The notes under the pieces were generated by a model. That model saw nothing but the letters and a program-made list of their open reading frames with translations. It did no database searches and was not told the DNA's origin. Shown one piece after another: positions 8,274 to 19,743 of a stretch of 64,000 nucleotides of DNA; position 1 is the stretch's first letter, and every line of letters begins with the position of its first letter. The translations under genes and the position numbers were made by a program. Origin of the DNA: Pontederia crassipes (Eukaryota; Streptophyta; Magnoliopsida; Commelinales; Pontederiaceae); NCBI GenBank assembly GCA_030549335.1, contig CM060194.1, positions 32,508,171 through 32,572,170 of the forward strand, given 5' to 3'.

Positions 8274-11200
8274 ATGAAGGTACTGACCTGGAACGTGTGG
8301 AGCCTTAGCGAATCCAGCAGACGTCGTACTTTTGGCCGCTATCTACCGTTGTGGGGTGCTAATGTGGTCCTACTTCAAGAAATCAAGCTTCAAGAATGTA
8401 GTTCTACTGTGTCGGGTGAGATTGGGGGCTCTCGCCTCTTCGAACATGTTACTTTGAGCTCTATTGGTCGCTCCGGGGGCTGCATCATTGGTTGGCGTGG
8501 GGACTTGTATGATATGGTGGATTCTTGGGTGGACAGGTTCTCATTATCATTTCGAGCTGATGGCAGTTCCTATCTCTTTTCTTGCGTTTATGGCCCGTGT
8601 TCTGCCTCCTTTCGGACCACGCTTTGGGAGGAGCTCCAGGCAGTTCGATTGATCCTTCCAGGGGCTCGGTGGCTTATCAGGGGCGATTTTAATGTCACCT
8701 TGGACATGGACGATTGCCCTATGGTACGTCATGGAAGGGATGCTGGAGTCGAGGATTTCATGGATTTCATTGAGGCTCACTCGTTGCTGGACTTCCCACC
8801 AACGAATTGTAGATTCACCTAGAGGAGCACGACAGCCCCATCTGCTCGATCGAGGATTAATCGCTTTCTGGTTCAGTGGAGCTGGCAGAGGCACACCAGT
8901 TGGCAAATGTTCAGGTTTTGGACAGATCTTTCTCGGATCACACACCCCTTCTGTGGCGGTCTGGGGAGGCCTCTTCTAGGCGGTCGTGTTTTCGTTTTGA
9001 GCGTTCTTGGCTTCTTGAGGATGATTTTCAGCAGCTTGTGACAGATCAATGGCCCAACATTCCACCTTCTGACTCTGCGGCCAGGACTCTTGCCACCTGC
9101 TTGGCTGGGTTACGTTCTTTTCTTCAGAATCACTGGAGGCACATACGAGGGGATCAGTAGAGGCGGAGGAGGGAGGCACTTGAGATGATTTTTAGGTTAG
9201 ACCGGATTGAGGACTCCCGCCATCTCATAAAGGCGGAGTTCGCTGATATGTTATGAGGACCACTGGAGGAGGCGCTCTCGCCAGATTTGGCTTCAGGAGG
9301 GTGATGCTAACACAGTTCTTTCACTTATATGCGAGCTCTCGCAGCTGACATAATCAGATTGATCGACTGATGATTCAGGGGCAGCAGATCGTTGGCCAGA
9401 GGCACATTCAAGACGCTATTTTTGCGTATTATCGGGAGACCTCTAGGCGACCACCTCCAGCCCTCCTAGGGGAATCCCTAGTCTTTGCGATCATATTTCT
9501 CTTCTTGTGCAGGCTCTATCGGAGGACGAGGTCACACAGGCTTTGCGTGATCTCAATAATGATGCGTCCCCAAGCCCTAATGACTTTCCAGTGTTTTTCT
9601 ACAGGGAGTTTTGGGATGTAGTTCGGGAGGATGTTATGGCAGTCATCCAGGAGTTCTTTAGTGGGAATCGAGGTTTTGAGCGTCTCAACCGGTTCCATCT
9701 CTTTATGCTTCCGAAGCACGCCTCGGCAGATCGCGTAGAGGACTTCAGACCGATTGCCATATTCAATGTCATCTATCTTTTGATGGCTCGGGTTTTGGCT
9801 AATCGTCTTCGGGAGATGTTGCCAGATATCATTCACCTAGGACAGTCGGCTTTCATTCAGGACCGCTCCATCACAGATAGCTATGACATGGTTGCGGAGA
9901 TCATTGCTCATTGGCGGAGGACTAGTTGTCGGGCCTTCCTTTGGAAGGTTGATTTCTCCAAAGCATATGATACTGTCTCGTGGTCGTTTCTGTGGCACTC
10001 CTTACAGGTCAGAGGTTTTCCCATGAGGTGGATTGCTTGAATGAAGCGATGTATCACCACCGCCTCCTTTTCAGTCCTCGTCAATTGGTCATCAACCGAC
10101 AGTTGGGTCTAGCCTCAGAGAGGGGTCCGCAGGGTTGTCCACTCGCTCCCATGCTCTTTGACTTGGCGGTTGACACGCTTGCCAGGTGCACCTAGTCGTC
10201 CTGCAAGGCCGGTCTATTCAGGGGTTTTGCGGGTAGCTTAGTCCCGCTTCTTCAGTATGCAGATGACACGTTATTCTTTATTGAGAGGCAGTTAGCCATT
10301 ATGCTGAATCTTTTCGGGGCAGTATTTGGCCTGTAGATTAATCATGCTAAGTCGTCTTTCATCCCTTTTGGTATGGTTCAAGAGGAGGCAGATGCCTGTG
10401 CAACTGAGCTTCGCACCCCGATTGGCACCTTGCTAATTACTTATTTGGGGCTCCCTTTATCTGATTGTCATATCGGTTCTAATGGTTGGACACCTATCAT
10501 TGAGAGGATGGAGCACATGTTGCAGGGGTGGAGTTCGAGATTTCTTTCTCGCGGTGGTCGACTCGTTCTGCTCTGCTATATTTTGTCTGCATTGCTGATT
10601 TATTTCATGTTCGTTCTTCGGATGCCTCCGGATGCTTGATCAGGTTCGGAGACGACTTGAGTCAGTTCAGAGCAGATTCTTTTGGCAGTACTCCCCTGCC
10701 CAGCGGGCCATTCATCTTGTTTCATGGCAGACCATCTGTCGCCCCACCTCTCAGGGCGGTCTAGGCGTTCGTGATCTCCGTTTCACCAACTGGGCCCTCT
10801 TAGCTCGTTGGGTTGGGCGGATTATGAGTCCTCACGATAGCTTATGGCGCTCAGTATTCTTCTCTTGCTATGGTCGGGACTTGTCTTGAGCCTCTAGAGC
10901 CATTCTTCCCCATGGGGCCTCCGTGTTCTGGCGAGGCGTCGCCCCCCTTCTTCCCCTGATTCGGCCATTTATGGTCCCATCCCTTGGCGGGGGAGATTTT
11001 GGCATCACGACCGGCTCCCGGGAGAATCATTGGCAGTCTCTTTCCCGCGCTTATTGGCTCTCATCCTGATTTTACAGTTGCTAAGGCGTGGTCAGAATTT
11101 GGTAGTCCGGGCATTGGGTCGTGGACCCCGACCTTTAGGTCGGCCCTTTTTGACGGGCGCATCACTGAGCTTTTGGCACTTCATCAGCGGATTTCTCCAT

Positions 11201-11700
11201 TTCAGCCGGACACCTCCCGGCCTGATGACTGGTCGTGGATTTCTAGGACTTTTACTGCTCGCAGCCTGTATCTTCGTCTCCTCCCGGTCACTTCGATCTC
11301 GGATTCTCTCTAGGCCGACTTCAGACTCATTTGGCGCATCAGAGTGCCACTTAAAGTCAAGATTTTTGCTTGGCTTATGCGGCACCATAGGATTCTCACT
11401 TGACAGTACAGGGCAAGGTGGACACCTCTTGCTGACACATCCTGTGTCCTATGTTACGAGGCAGAAGAGGACCTCGCACATCTATTTTTTGGCTGCAGCG
11501 TATCCCGGGAGGTTTGGGTACGACTGGGGATGACAGCTGGCTTGCTCCTCTCATCAGACACATTTTGACCGTCACTTAGAGTTCATAGACATTGTTGACG
11601 ACCTTTCTTGCCGGTGCTTGGGTCATCTGGCTTCAGCGCAATCGGGTTATTTTTTGTGGGGACAAGACTCAAGTGATAGTATTGTACACTCCATAGCTCT
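8274..11700 (+). pseudogene. LINE ORF2: endonuclease / reverse transcriptase, multiply broken
   Basis: The APE-type endonuclease begins LTWNVWSLSESSRRR and shows LLQEIKL, IRGDFNVT and, after a frame change, SDHTPLL, the four catalytic-site blocks. An in-frame TAG ends the first segment at 8820-8822, where a Trp (TGG) is expected. The RT has DFRPIAIFNVIYLLMARVLA, QSAFIQDRSI, the first catalytic Asp in KVDFSKAYDTVSW (about 9946), GPQGCPLAP, and the YADD box at 10256-10267. Then come YLGLPLS, LSRGGRLVLL and a zf-RVT-like end (PLKVKIFAWLMRHHRI, about 11350). Stops occur at several places, including next to the YADD box (GL*IN, about 10335). In life this enzyme nicks DNA and primes reverse transcription. 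Confidence 0.9.
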
Positions 11701-11788
11701 TTTCTTTGAATAGTGACGACACTTTTTTTCTCCATATTTTTGCTGCTCTCTTCTTGGGAACTTACATTTTGTACATTTCCCTTTCACA

Positions 11789-11791
<3 letters not shown>

Positions 11792-11840
<49 letters not shown>

Positions 11841-11904
11841 ACCTTAATTTGGTGATCATCGTTTCAACCAACCCCCCCCCCCCCCCCAAAAAAAAAAAAA
11901 AAAA
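11792..11904. repeat. (TA)n tract followed by C16 and A17 homopolymers
   Basis: A 46-bp (AT)n run at 11792-11837 directly follows the LINE 3' UTR. At 11872-11904 sixteen C are followed at once by seventeen A. The first may be the LINE tail; homopolymer lengths here are prone to assembly error. Confidence 0.9.
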
Positions 11905-13186
11905 GCAGAAGTACAACAATGGTCCTCTATTTAGAAAAGTACAATACCAGCTTCTTTGGTCTTCTGATTCTTTAACTTTGTAGTTATCGAGGATGAAGGT
12001 GGTAAGTATTTTCACAGAACTTTGTAGCGCCTTTAATTAGTTTTCAGCGAATCGTGACCTTCATGCTTGAAACTGTAATGTCTATGACATCTTTGAAACA
12101 TGTGTTTGTTGTATCCAATAAGTAAATGGACCTCTACTTGCTCTGAAAAAAAGGTAAATGGACCTCAACTTCAACGTGAGAAACCATTACATGGTAGTCA
12201 AAAGTTTACTTCACCACAAGTCTGCCTAGGTTGTTGTCTCTTTATCTCTCAACGAGGCCATATAGTTAATTCATTTTTATTCTTCAATGTATTGTCTCTG
12301 TAGACTAGCTGACAATCATTATGTTTCAAAGAAAAAGTTTCTCCTGAAATTTATTCGAGTTCTTTTATGGTTGACCCTTTGCGAAGATATCATGACCGCT
12401 ACTGTGGCCAAAAGAACTCGTAAAACAGGTGTTGTCATCACCTTCATTTCTTTGATCTATAAGAGATAGAAGTTGAATAACAACACAAGATTTGCTGATT
12501 TCATATACTTAATTATCTAATGCCCATTTTTTGTTTTCTTATATATTTTTGTTAATATTTTCACAATTTGTTTTTTTCCAAAATTTTGAGAGTTAAAAGG
12601 ATGACTGCTGTAAGGAGAATTCTCAATCATCCTAAAATTTCAGTCCTTCAGCCTCATTTTCTGCCTCCCACTCATTTGAATAAACTCCCCCAGAAGTTGA
12701 TAAAATTGCCATCAGTGTAGGAGGATTTTGAGGCTAAAGTTTGGGAGGATGCAACATTTCTCTTTCTTGTTTTTTTAGTAATTTTGTAGACTTAGTTTTA
12801 TGTCTTCTCGTCCCTATTGAAATAAAAGAGAATTCTCTATCATTGCCCTTTTGCCAAGACACTGTCGAAACTGTGGCCAAAAGGACCGTGTTGTCATCAC
12901 CTTCATCTCTTTTGACATGTAAAAGATAGAAGTTGAATAACAGCACAAGATCTAGTAGCTAATTGTATTTCATTTCCTGCTAATTGTGTTGTCACGTTAT
13001 ATTCTCATTTTGAGCTGGTTATTCTCTTATAGGAGATATTGGGATTTTAAAGCGCGCTTCCAGGTCACTTCATGTATAAAACTTGTGATGTTTGAGGTGT
13101 ATACATTTGTATCTTTCTCTATACATCGTACCCAGCGTATGGAATTGTTTTGGCATCTGTGCAGTTTCTATGTTTACCTTTTCGGG
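11905..13186. other. Intergenic DNA with an 80-95 bp direct repeat
   Basis: No gene is supported. A segment containing GTTGTCATCACCTTCAT and AGATAGAAGTTGAATAACA occurs at about 12402-12495 and again, slightly diverged, at about 12868-12953. Small ORFs on both strands over these copies lack any recognisable domain. Confidence 0.6.
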
Positions 13187-14125
13187 TAAATTATACGATT
13201 AATCTTTCAACAAGTCATTTTCAAATCGATCCTCCAATTCATTTTGCAATTAGGACGTTCTTCATTTTTTATTTTCTTGCACCATTATTCCTCTTGACCG
13301 GTGATAGTGAGTTTTTCGGTTACTTTGTGTATATGGCCATCATGTAAATCGTTTCTTTCATCAACGTCATTAATAAAATAAGAAAATATATAATAAACTA
13401 ATATTAAAAATAAAAAATGCTAATATGATCCCCTTCGCTGACTCCGGCGAAGTAAAAAAAGTCGGCGAAGGGGGGGAAAGGGGGCATCGGCCCCCTGGCA
13501 TTGGGGGGGGGGGCATCGCATCCATGGTCTTCTCCGCTGAGACGGCTTCGCTCCCGTCGGACCTTGCAACAAGGTTGCTTGTGGCGATGTCGACGGGGAA
13601 TAGACGAGCTTTCTAGTTCGTTGCTACGAACAACAAAGGCGAGGGCGTGGCCTTTCGTCGGCCGTGATGGAGAAAGGGGGGCCGACACCCCTATTTCTTC
13701 CTCGCCGTGTGGCGAGGAAGACGCCAGGGGGCCGGCACCCCCTTTCCCCCTTCGCTGGCCACTACGGAGAAAGGGAGCGCCGGCCCCCCTTCTTCATCGC
13801 TCGCGAGGGAGAAAGGGGGGCTCGGCCCCCTTTTCTACTTCGCCGGAGTTGGCGAAGGGGACGAGCACACTAGCATTTTTTTATTTTTAACATTAGTTTA
13901 TTATATATTTTTATTATTTTATTTTTTTAATGACGTGAATGAAAGAGAAAATTTTTGATGGCGGCTACGTAGGCAAGGTAATCGGGAAATCCTCTATCAC
14001 GGGTCTAAGATGACTAGTCGTGTAAGAAAATAAAGTCGTACAAGAAAGTGGTTAAAATTGAAGTTGAAAGATCGATTTAAAAACGACTCAAAGTTGAGGG
14101 ACTAATCGTGTAATTTGTCCTTACC
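13187..14125. mobile_element. Large nested foldback element (about 0.94 kb)
   Basis: The left end GGTAAATTATACGATTAAT...TTTCAACAAGTC matches, inverted, the right end near 14070-14125 (ACTCAAAGTTGAGGG ACTAATCGTGTAATTTGTCCTTACC). Further in, an AT-rich block at about 13366-13420 pairs with 13870-13930, and the GC-rich blocks CTTCGCTGACTCCGGCGAAG (13434) and CTTCGCCGGAGTTGGCGAAG (13838) pair too. The whole forms nested arms around a GC-rich centre near 13650. The end sequence resembles common plant MITE ends. No transposase is present; the GC-rich core has ORFs on both strands that I do not believe. Confidence 0.75.
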
Positions 14126-14984
14126 TTTTTTTATTATTATTCTGGGGGTTTCGTTAATGGCAGTTTCTGACATTGCACAAAATGTTTCAGAATAAAGATG
14201 GAATATTGTTTACTTCATCATCCCATGTTTTGGTCATCTGGATGGAGTATTTTTCTTTTGGTGAATTGTTTTGGTTTTATTGATCACTGATCACACATGC
14301 CTTTTTTTGTCCTTTCATTTCGAGATGGTAGATATCATTCTACACAACAAATTGTGTGATTCTCAGCGTTCATTTGACTTCAGGGCATCACTAATACATG
14401 ACCTTTTTGCCTTTTGGTTTTGACTTTATTGGCTATTGGAACCGCGATGGCACATGAAAAAGCAGGATTGGATATTTCTATTCAAGTGACAAGTAGCAAT
14501 AAAGAAAACATCGAAATCATGCAATGCCATAAATCTACAAGTTAGCAAGAGAGTTTCCCACAACATCAAAATCACAGCATGGGGATCTGTTTGCTTCATT
14601 CTTCTGATATTTATTTCAGTTATTTATGGCAGTGATAGCAACCATCGTCACCAGTTAATTTCACGCTGATGTTTTAGCAATTTAGCCTGTATCCATGCCA
14701 TGGTAGTTTTTTCATTATGTTTTTGGCCACCTATGAAAGCAAACTAAATACTGAAGGATTACATATAGCATCTAATGTGACTGGGAACACAGAGATCGAG
14801 ATGCTCAGGAAAGAGCTTGACAAATTTCAGGAGATACGACCACGGAGGCTCCAATTTTGGCAACAATATATTGTTGAATATATGAATATGATAAGTTGTC
14901 TTCTACATTCCAAGTTGAAAATTTAGAATACAGCAAAAAAAAAAAAAGGAAAAAAAAACAGCTGAAGATTACTGTTATGTGTTG
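14126..14984. other. Intergenic DNA; one weak coding-like stretch
   Basis: Nothing certain. At 14717-14926 a short plus-strand frame of coding-like composition is seen (for example EIEMLRKELDKFQEIRPRRL), with no flanking exons that I can join. It may be a relic of a gene. A-rich tracts occur at 14935-14960. Confidence 0.4.
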
Positions 14985-15290
14985 CTAGTTGTGGAGGGAT
15001 TTCCTGCGTTCAGTCCTCAAATTGGCCTCAGTGATCTCCACCATGGAGCAGATGCTCGGTAGGAACTTGCTTCCACCAAGTGGCTTCTTCTTCTTCACTG
15101 GTGCCACAACACTTGCCTGCCTGGAAGAAGCAGCTGCTCTGCTTGTGGAGGGGACATCTCTCAGTTCAGATTTGGGCTTATGAAAGCCTTCCCAGCAGTC
15201 CACCTCAAACCTCCTGAAATATTCAATTTCTTGAGAAATGAGGGCTCCGATAGTTCCTCGCATACCGATCTCAATTGGAGTTGCTGCCAT
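14985..15290 (-). CDS. Small uncharacterised protein, 101 residues
   Basis: The ORF starts at the ATG at 15290-15288 (context ACAATGGC, good for plants) and stops at TAG 14985-14987. The frame is open for another 60 bp upstream to a possible ATG at 15350, but that part is a (GA)-rich leader that encodes Arg/Glu repeats, so I chose the internal start MAATPIEIGMRGTIG. The N-terminal half contains a hydrophobic/acidic stretch (GALISQEIEYFRRFEVDCW); the middle is Ser/Ala-rich; the C-terminal third is basic (VKKKKPLGGSKFLPSICSMV). There is no signal peptide or membrane segment. I see no known catalytic motif. The protein-like composition and clean leader argue for a real gene, but single-exon short ORFs can arise by chance. 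Confidence 0.55.
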   Translation of the reverse strand: MAATPIEIGMRGTIGALISQEIEYFRRFEVDCWEGFHKPKSELRDVPSTSRAAASSRQASVVAPVKKKKPLGGSKFLPSICSMVEITEANLRTERRKSLHN

Positions 15291-17041
15291 TGTCAAAGAA
15301 GGTTCTTTCTCTCTCTCTCTCTGCTGGTTATGGTATCTGTTATGTGCCACCGTTTTAAGCTAGTGTTTACTGTGTTTGTGTGCTTCTTGGCCTTTGGGTA
15401 GTTGTAACTGTGCTTTCATATTTAATACCTTCCTTTATGAACAGCTCTATCTTTGGTCCTACTCGAGGATAGGGTATCTGCTTTTGTCTGCATACTTAAA
15501 TATGCCCTCTCCTATTTATTGCTTAGAGTCCACTGAGATTAAACAGTATCACTCGATTGCCAACTCACACCAAATTTGTGATCTGATGCACGGTAACTTG
15601 TCCAGTGTGATACTTGGTTCAGTGATCTTTGATCCATTTGCTCGTTTTTCCTGAGCAAGTGCCAGTTGCATCTTGTTCTTTACAGTCAAATTGACTGTTG
15701 TAGTACCTGACTATTGAGTTATTTGTGTTCTGGGTTACAGAGTTATTTGTGTTTTTGAATGCATGTATATGGCCTCTTTTTATCACAAGAATTGAGTTCA
15801 TCAACCTTTGCATGTTCCCGGTGGGCTGGAGAGCTAAGTCTTCTGCACTGCGAATGAAGAATTAACAACCTCTGTTTTCTCGAATTAAGATCTTGTTGGC
15901 TCACTGGATCTGATAACTTCTGCAACTTTCTTATGGTGTCTGGCACTGGCGGGGGACCTTGCATTTGATATGGGAATCGCTGGAGGGGGGTACTCTTCCT
16001 AGCTGTTGGGATCAGATCTCTGCTCTCCTTTTGGTTGCCAATTGCACAAACACCATGCGCGATCTAATTGTAATTGTGGTTACATCTGCCCACTTGTTCA
16101 CGATCAAATGTTCCCCTCGTAAGCACGATGACTTCATTGCACTGCTTTACTTGCTAACTTTATGAGTGTGATGGGCGTATACAATGTGTATGTTGGGCTG
16201 GTACAGATGCTTTACAAATGGAGTTTAATGCACTTACAAAGGTTCACCCGATCTTGAACGCTTTCTATCCCTTGATGATCCATGGTGATGGTGAAAGTGT
16301 TCAGTTGTTAGATTCACGCTTTCTAGTGTTCAACATATCTACAAAGCGAGCAGAGACAATTTCTTGTAGAACAAATGGTAGAACTTTTTTTATTCTCCCA
16401 AACACCGGATGAAAAAAAAAATCGACCAACAAAAGTTCAGGTCAAACCTGCGCTTGACCAAAAGTTCCAAAAAAAGTTAGTGTGCTCTTAATGTTTTCTT
16501 TTTAATATATTTACTTTACGTCTCTTCGTATTCCACCTGATTGGCACATAACTTCAATCTCCCAAAATTTCTCCAACTCTCATTATCTTTACTTTTGTCC
16601 CCCTTCCTATCACAAATGAAGAACTACAGTGCAACATACAAAATAATAATAAATCACTGGATTTTTATTAAAATAAGCATAAAAATTCAATTACGCCCAA
16701 GGATAGCTTAATTATAGATAACAAATTTAGTGAATAAAATGCTAATAGTAGATAACTAGTATTTGAAATATATAAATTTTAAAATTTTAAAACTTCTGAC
16801 CACTCTTAAATTAGTGTATGATAAGAAAATAAATTGCAAAATTATTATTAAAATAACATAATCACGATCAACTAAAGAAAGTGATAAACTATTTCCCAGC
16901 ATAAGCTAGGTAAATAGTTAACTGGTGTAAAAATTTACAATGAACAAATCTCTTAGTTCAAATAATTTTCACTTCTTTTTTTGCTTAAAAAAAATCAATT
17001 AGTATAGTAGTCCAGTTGTATTCATCCACCTAATAAGAAAC
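15291..17041. other. Intergenic DNA without a supported gene
   Basis: A (CT)n tract at 15306-15322 lies just upstream of the small gene and is probably its leader. A minus-strand frame at 15964-15743 (MQGPPPVPDTIRKLQKLSDP) and a plus-strand frame at 16218-16412 (FYPLMIHGDGESVQLLDSRF) have coding-like composition but no start/stop or splice context that I can defend. From 16430 onward the DNA is AT-rich and featureless. Confidence 0.45.
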
Positions 17042-18655
17042 TGTAACGCTCCCAAATCGATCAATGCCATATGGCGAGGATCTCTCCTAAGGCGATACGA
17101 AAAATTATAACTTTGATAAAAATTGACCAAAACTCCATTTAAAACAGTGACATGTTAACAATAGCAATAAAGAGGAAACATAGAATATTAAAATAGCGGA
17201 AGTCTCAAAGTACTACAAAGTCTCCATAATAGAAATCATATCTGAATTGCATCCAAGTTCATAAATGCGAAAAATAGAGAAAATGATAACTAGGCCCTTT
17301 TTCAGTTCATGTGCTTTATTATCGCTCGAGCTGATTGCGGTACACGATCTCAACACCATCACTGATCTGCTCCTATGAAAATCAACATAGGGGAGAATGT
17401 CCTTCCGTAAGCTATACAGTCTAGTGGAGAATCAATATAGTACTCAATGCATAACAATAAATAGAATTAGTCAGAATTAGTAATCACTTATATCAAGATT
17501 AGGTAGAGAGCATAAGGTCATTCGATTTGAAATATCAATAGATAAAAATGACAGAAATCATGTATCAATTTTATAGTCATGAAAAGGATACAGTTATAAT
17601 TATGGATTAACAATCTTGCATCATTTAACATCATACTCATACCATTCATACATTCTCTTTACTCTTGAATCTTTTTCTTAACATAAGTGACTTTAGGTGT
17701 CTTTAACTTTTGGAGTTTTATGCCGAGCAAAACAATACAGCCTTGTGTAGCTTATGGATGATCAAGCCATGGCTAAGGGAGCGACATTTCACTATAAGTA
17801 CTTAGCATGACTGACCACCCTCTCTTTATCTTTTAACCTTCCTTTATTAATCACTTTATCAATTCATCGTTCTTTCATTCTATAAGAGGATTAGATCACT
17901 GGACAGATCAATAATAAGACAAATGATTCAGTCATACAATAATTCAATCAGCAGGTAATAACATATCATAATCATGGAAAGAATCTAGATCAATCAGCAA
18001 ACAAAATGAAGTCTGACTTAAGATTCGGTTGACCGGTTGTCTCTAATCGGTCGACCGACTTTTTGGCACCGGTCGATCGATATCTCTGGATCCGTGCAAT
18101 GGTCTCGGCCGGTCGGTCGGTCGAGCTATGTGACCTTGAAGGAATAATCGGTCGACTGATCTCTATCGGTCGATCGACCGATCTTTGACATACCGGTCGA
18201 CTGATATTTCTGGATCGGTCGACCGGTCGACGTAAAATAGATTTCGAACAAGCATTGAAATCTCAAAAGTTTTCCATTCTAATATGAAACTATCACCCCT
18301 AAACAATCATCTAAACTTATACATTCATAGCAATAACAATACAAATCAGAAATCAACAATGCATCTCAAATCAAATGCAAATAATCCATTCCTTTTTGCA
18401 TATCTATGAGACAATCCGGTTGGAGAAGAAGATAAGGGGCAACATACTTGATGGTAATGAGGCAAAAGAAATGGAAGATGACTGTCCAAGGAGGAGGCCC
18501 TTCTTATAGGGGTGTGGTGGGGGAAAATTTTTCAGATTTGCTCCTTTTTTATACCCTTAGCTAGAGCCTTATCCACTCATAGCTGTCCATTGCTGACACA
18601 TTCTATTTGATCCTATTCATTTGTTTATTTATTTATTTTTTCTTCGGGTGTTACA
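17042..18655 (-). mobile_element. Probable solo LTR of a Ty3/gypsy-type element
   Basis: The segment begins TGTAACGCTCCC and ends GGGTGTTACA; on the minus strand this reads TGTAACACCCGAAG...GGGAGCGTTACA, a common gypsy LTR terminus. A TATA-like CCTATAAGAAGGGCC on the minus strand (about 18500-18515) lies where the LTR promoter would. No internal coding region adjoins either side. The flanks (GAAAC left, AAAAA right) do not form a clean 5-bp target duplication, so an old solo LTR or a fragment is possible. Confidence 0.55.
18023..18235. repeat. Cluster of CGGTCGACCG-like palindromes
   Basis: In about 210 bp there are around ten variants of CGGTCGACCG / CGGTCGATCGACCG, spaced 20-40 bp apart with linkers such as ATATCTCTGGAT. 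The region is GC-rich within AT-rich surroundings and lies inside the putative LTR, on the transcribed side of its TATA-like box. Confidence 0.8.
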
Positions 18656-19691
18656 AAAAAGTGAACAAATAAATTAAGATTATCTTTTTGCTATTATATA
18701 TAAAATAAAAGAAATATAAAACTTAGATAACCTTGCATCATCAAGAGGGATCATTATTGGATCAAAATATAATTCATGCAATTAGATAAAAAAAAGATAG
18801 CTAGTGTGTTAATTGTTCTGTATATAAATCAATTCGCATGAAATAAATAATAAAGTATACATATGTAATATTGTATTATACATTCAAACGCAATAGGAAG
18901 ATGACACATCATTCAAAAGTAACAATCAGAGTAAAAATTCTCTTTCAATAAAACATTTGGATGGAATCCGAAGAGACAATAGAGTAATGTCATTTAAAGA
19001 TTAAAATGTAAGTCTGACGTTAAATTTTTGGGCAGTGACATTAAGGACATCCAAAAAGTCTTGCCGAAATAAGAATTTATTTATTTTTACCTACTAATCT
19101 TATTTAATAATATATTTATATATTATATATTGTATATTATATAGTATATTTTTATATATAATTAGTATTATATTATAGTAAAATATTATTAATTAATATT
19201 AGACTTATATATTTATTTTAAATAAATAAATACATAATATTTTATTTGCAATAATTTTATTTCTCATAAAATAATAAATTATATTTTTTACGTATATTAT
19301 AATATTGATAACACATAAAAATTAATTAAAATTAATAATAATATAGCACAACACAACTTATTTTTTAATAAATTATAACTTAATATTTATGTATAATATT
19401 TTTTATATTCTAGTAATTATTATTTTAAATAAATAAATTCATAATATTTTTATTTACTATAATTTTGCACTTCATAAAATAATAAATTATATTTGAGTTC
19501 TCACTTTTTATCCAAATACTCACTAAAACTTATCTACAAATCAATTTTTTAAATTTTCATCATTATATTTTTTCATCCAAACATCAGATATAAATTTTTC
19601 TATCAAATTGACTAGTTTCCTAGAACTAATGGGAACTATAAATTTCCAATTCAAACACAATCTAAATGCGTGAAAGTGTACATTTTTCTGA

Positions 19692-19743
<52 letters not shown>

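Larger units (their letters stand above)
6815..11838 (+). mobile_element. Decayed L1-type LINE
   Basis: The order is ORF1-like region (about 6815-8270), endonuclease (8274-8930), reverse transcriptase (9507-10640), zf-RVT-like C-terminal part (10640-11700), a short 3' UTR and a (TA)n tail at 11792-11837. No LTRs are present. Numerous stops and frameshifts make it inactive. The GC content is much higher than the AT-rich flanks. The 5' edge is uncertain, and I could not find a convincing target-site duplication. Confidence 0.85.

Noticed and set aside
13404-13958. ORFs of 80-130 codons on both strands
   Set aside because: They are products of the GC-rich foldback core; frames overlap on both strands and have no domain.
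16218-16412. Possible F-box-type fragment (FYPLMIHGDGESVQ)
   Set aside because: The resemblance is vague, with no F-box, no adjoining exons and AT-rich surroundings; not strong enough to annotate.
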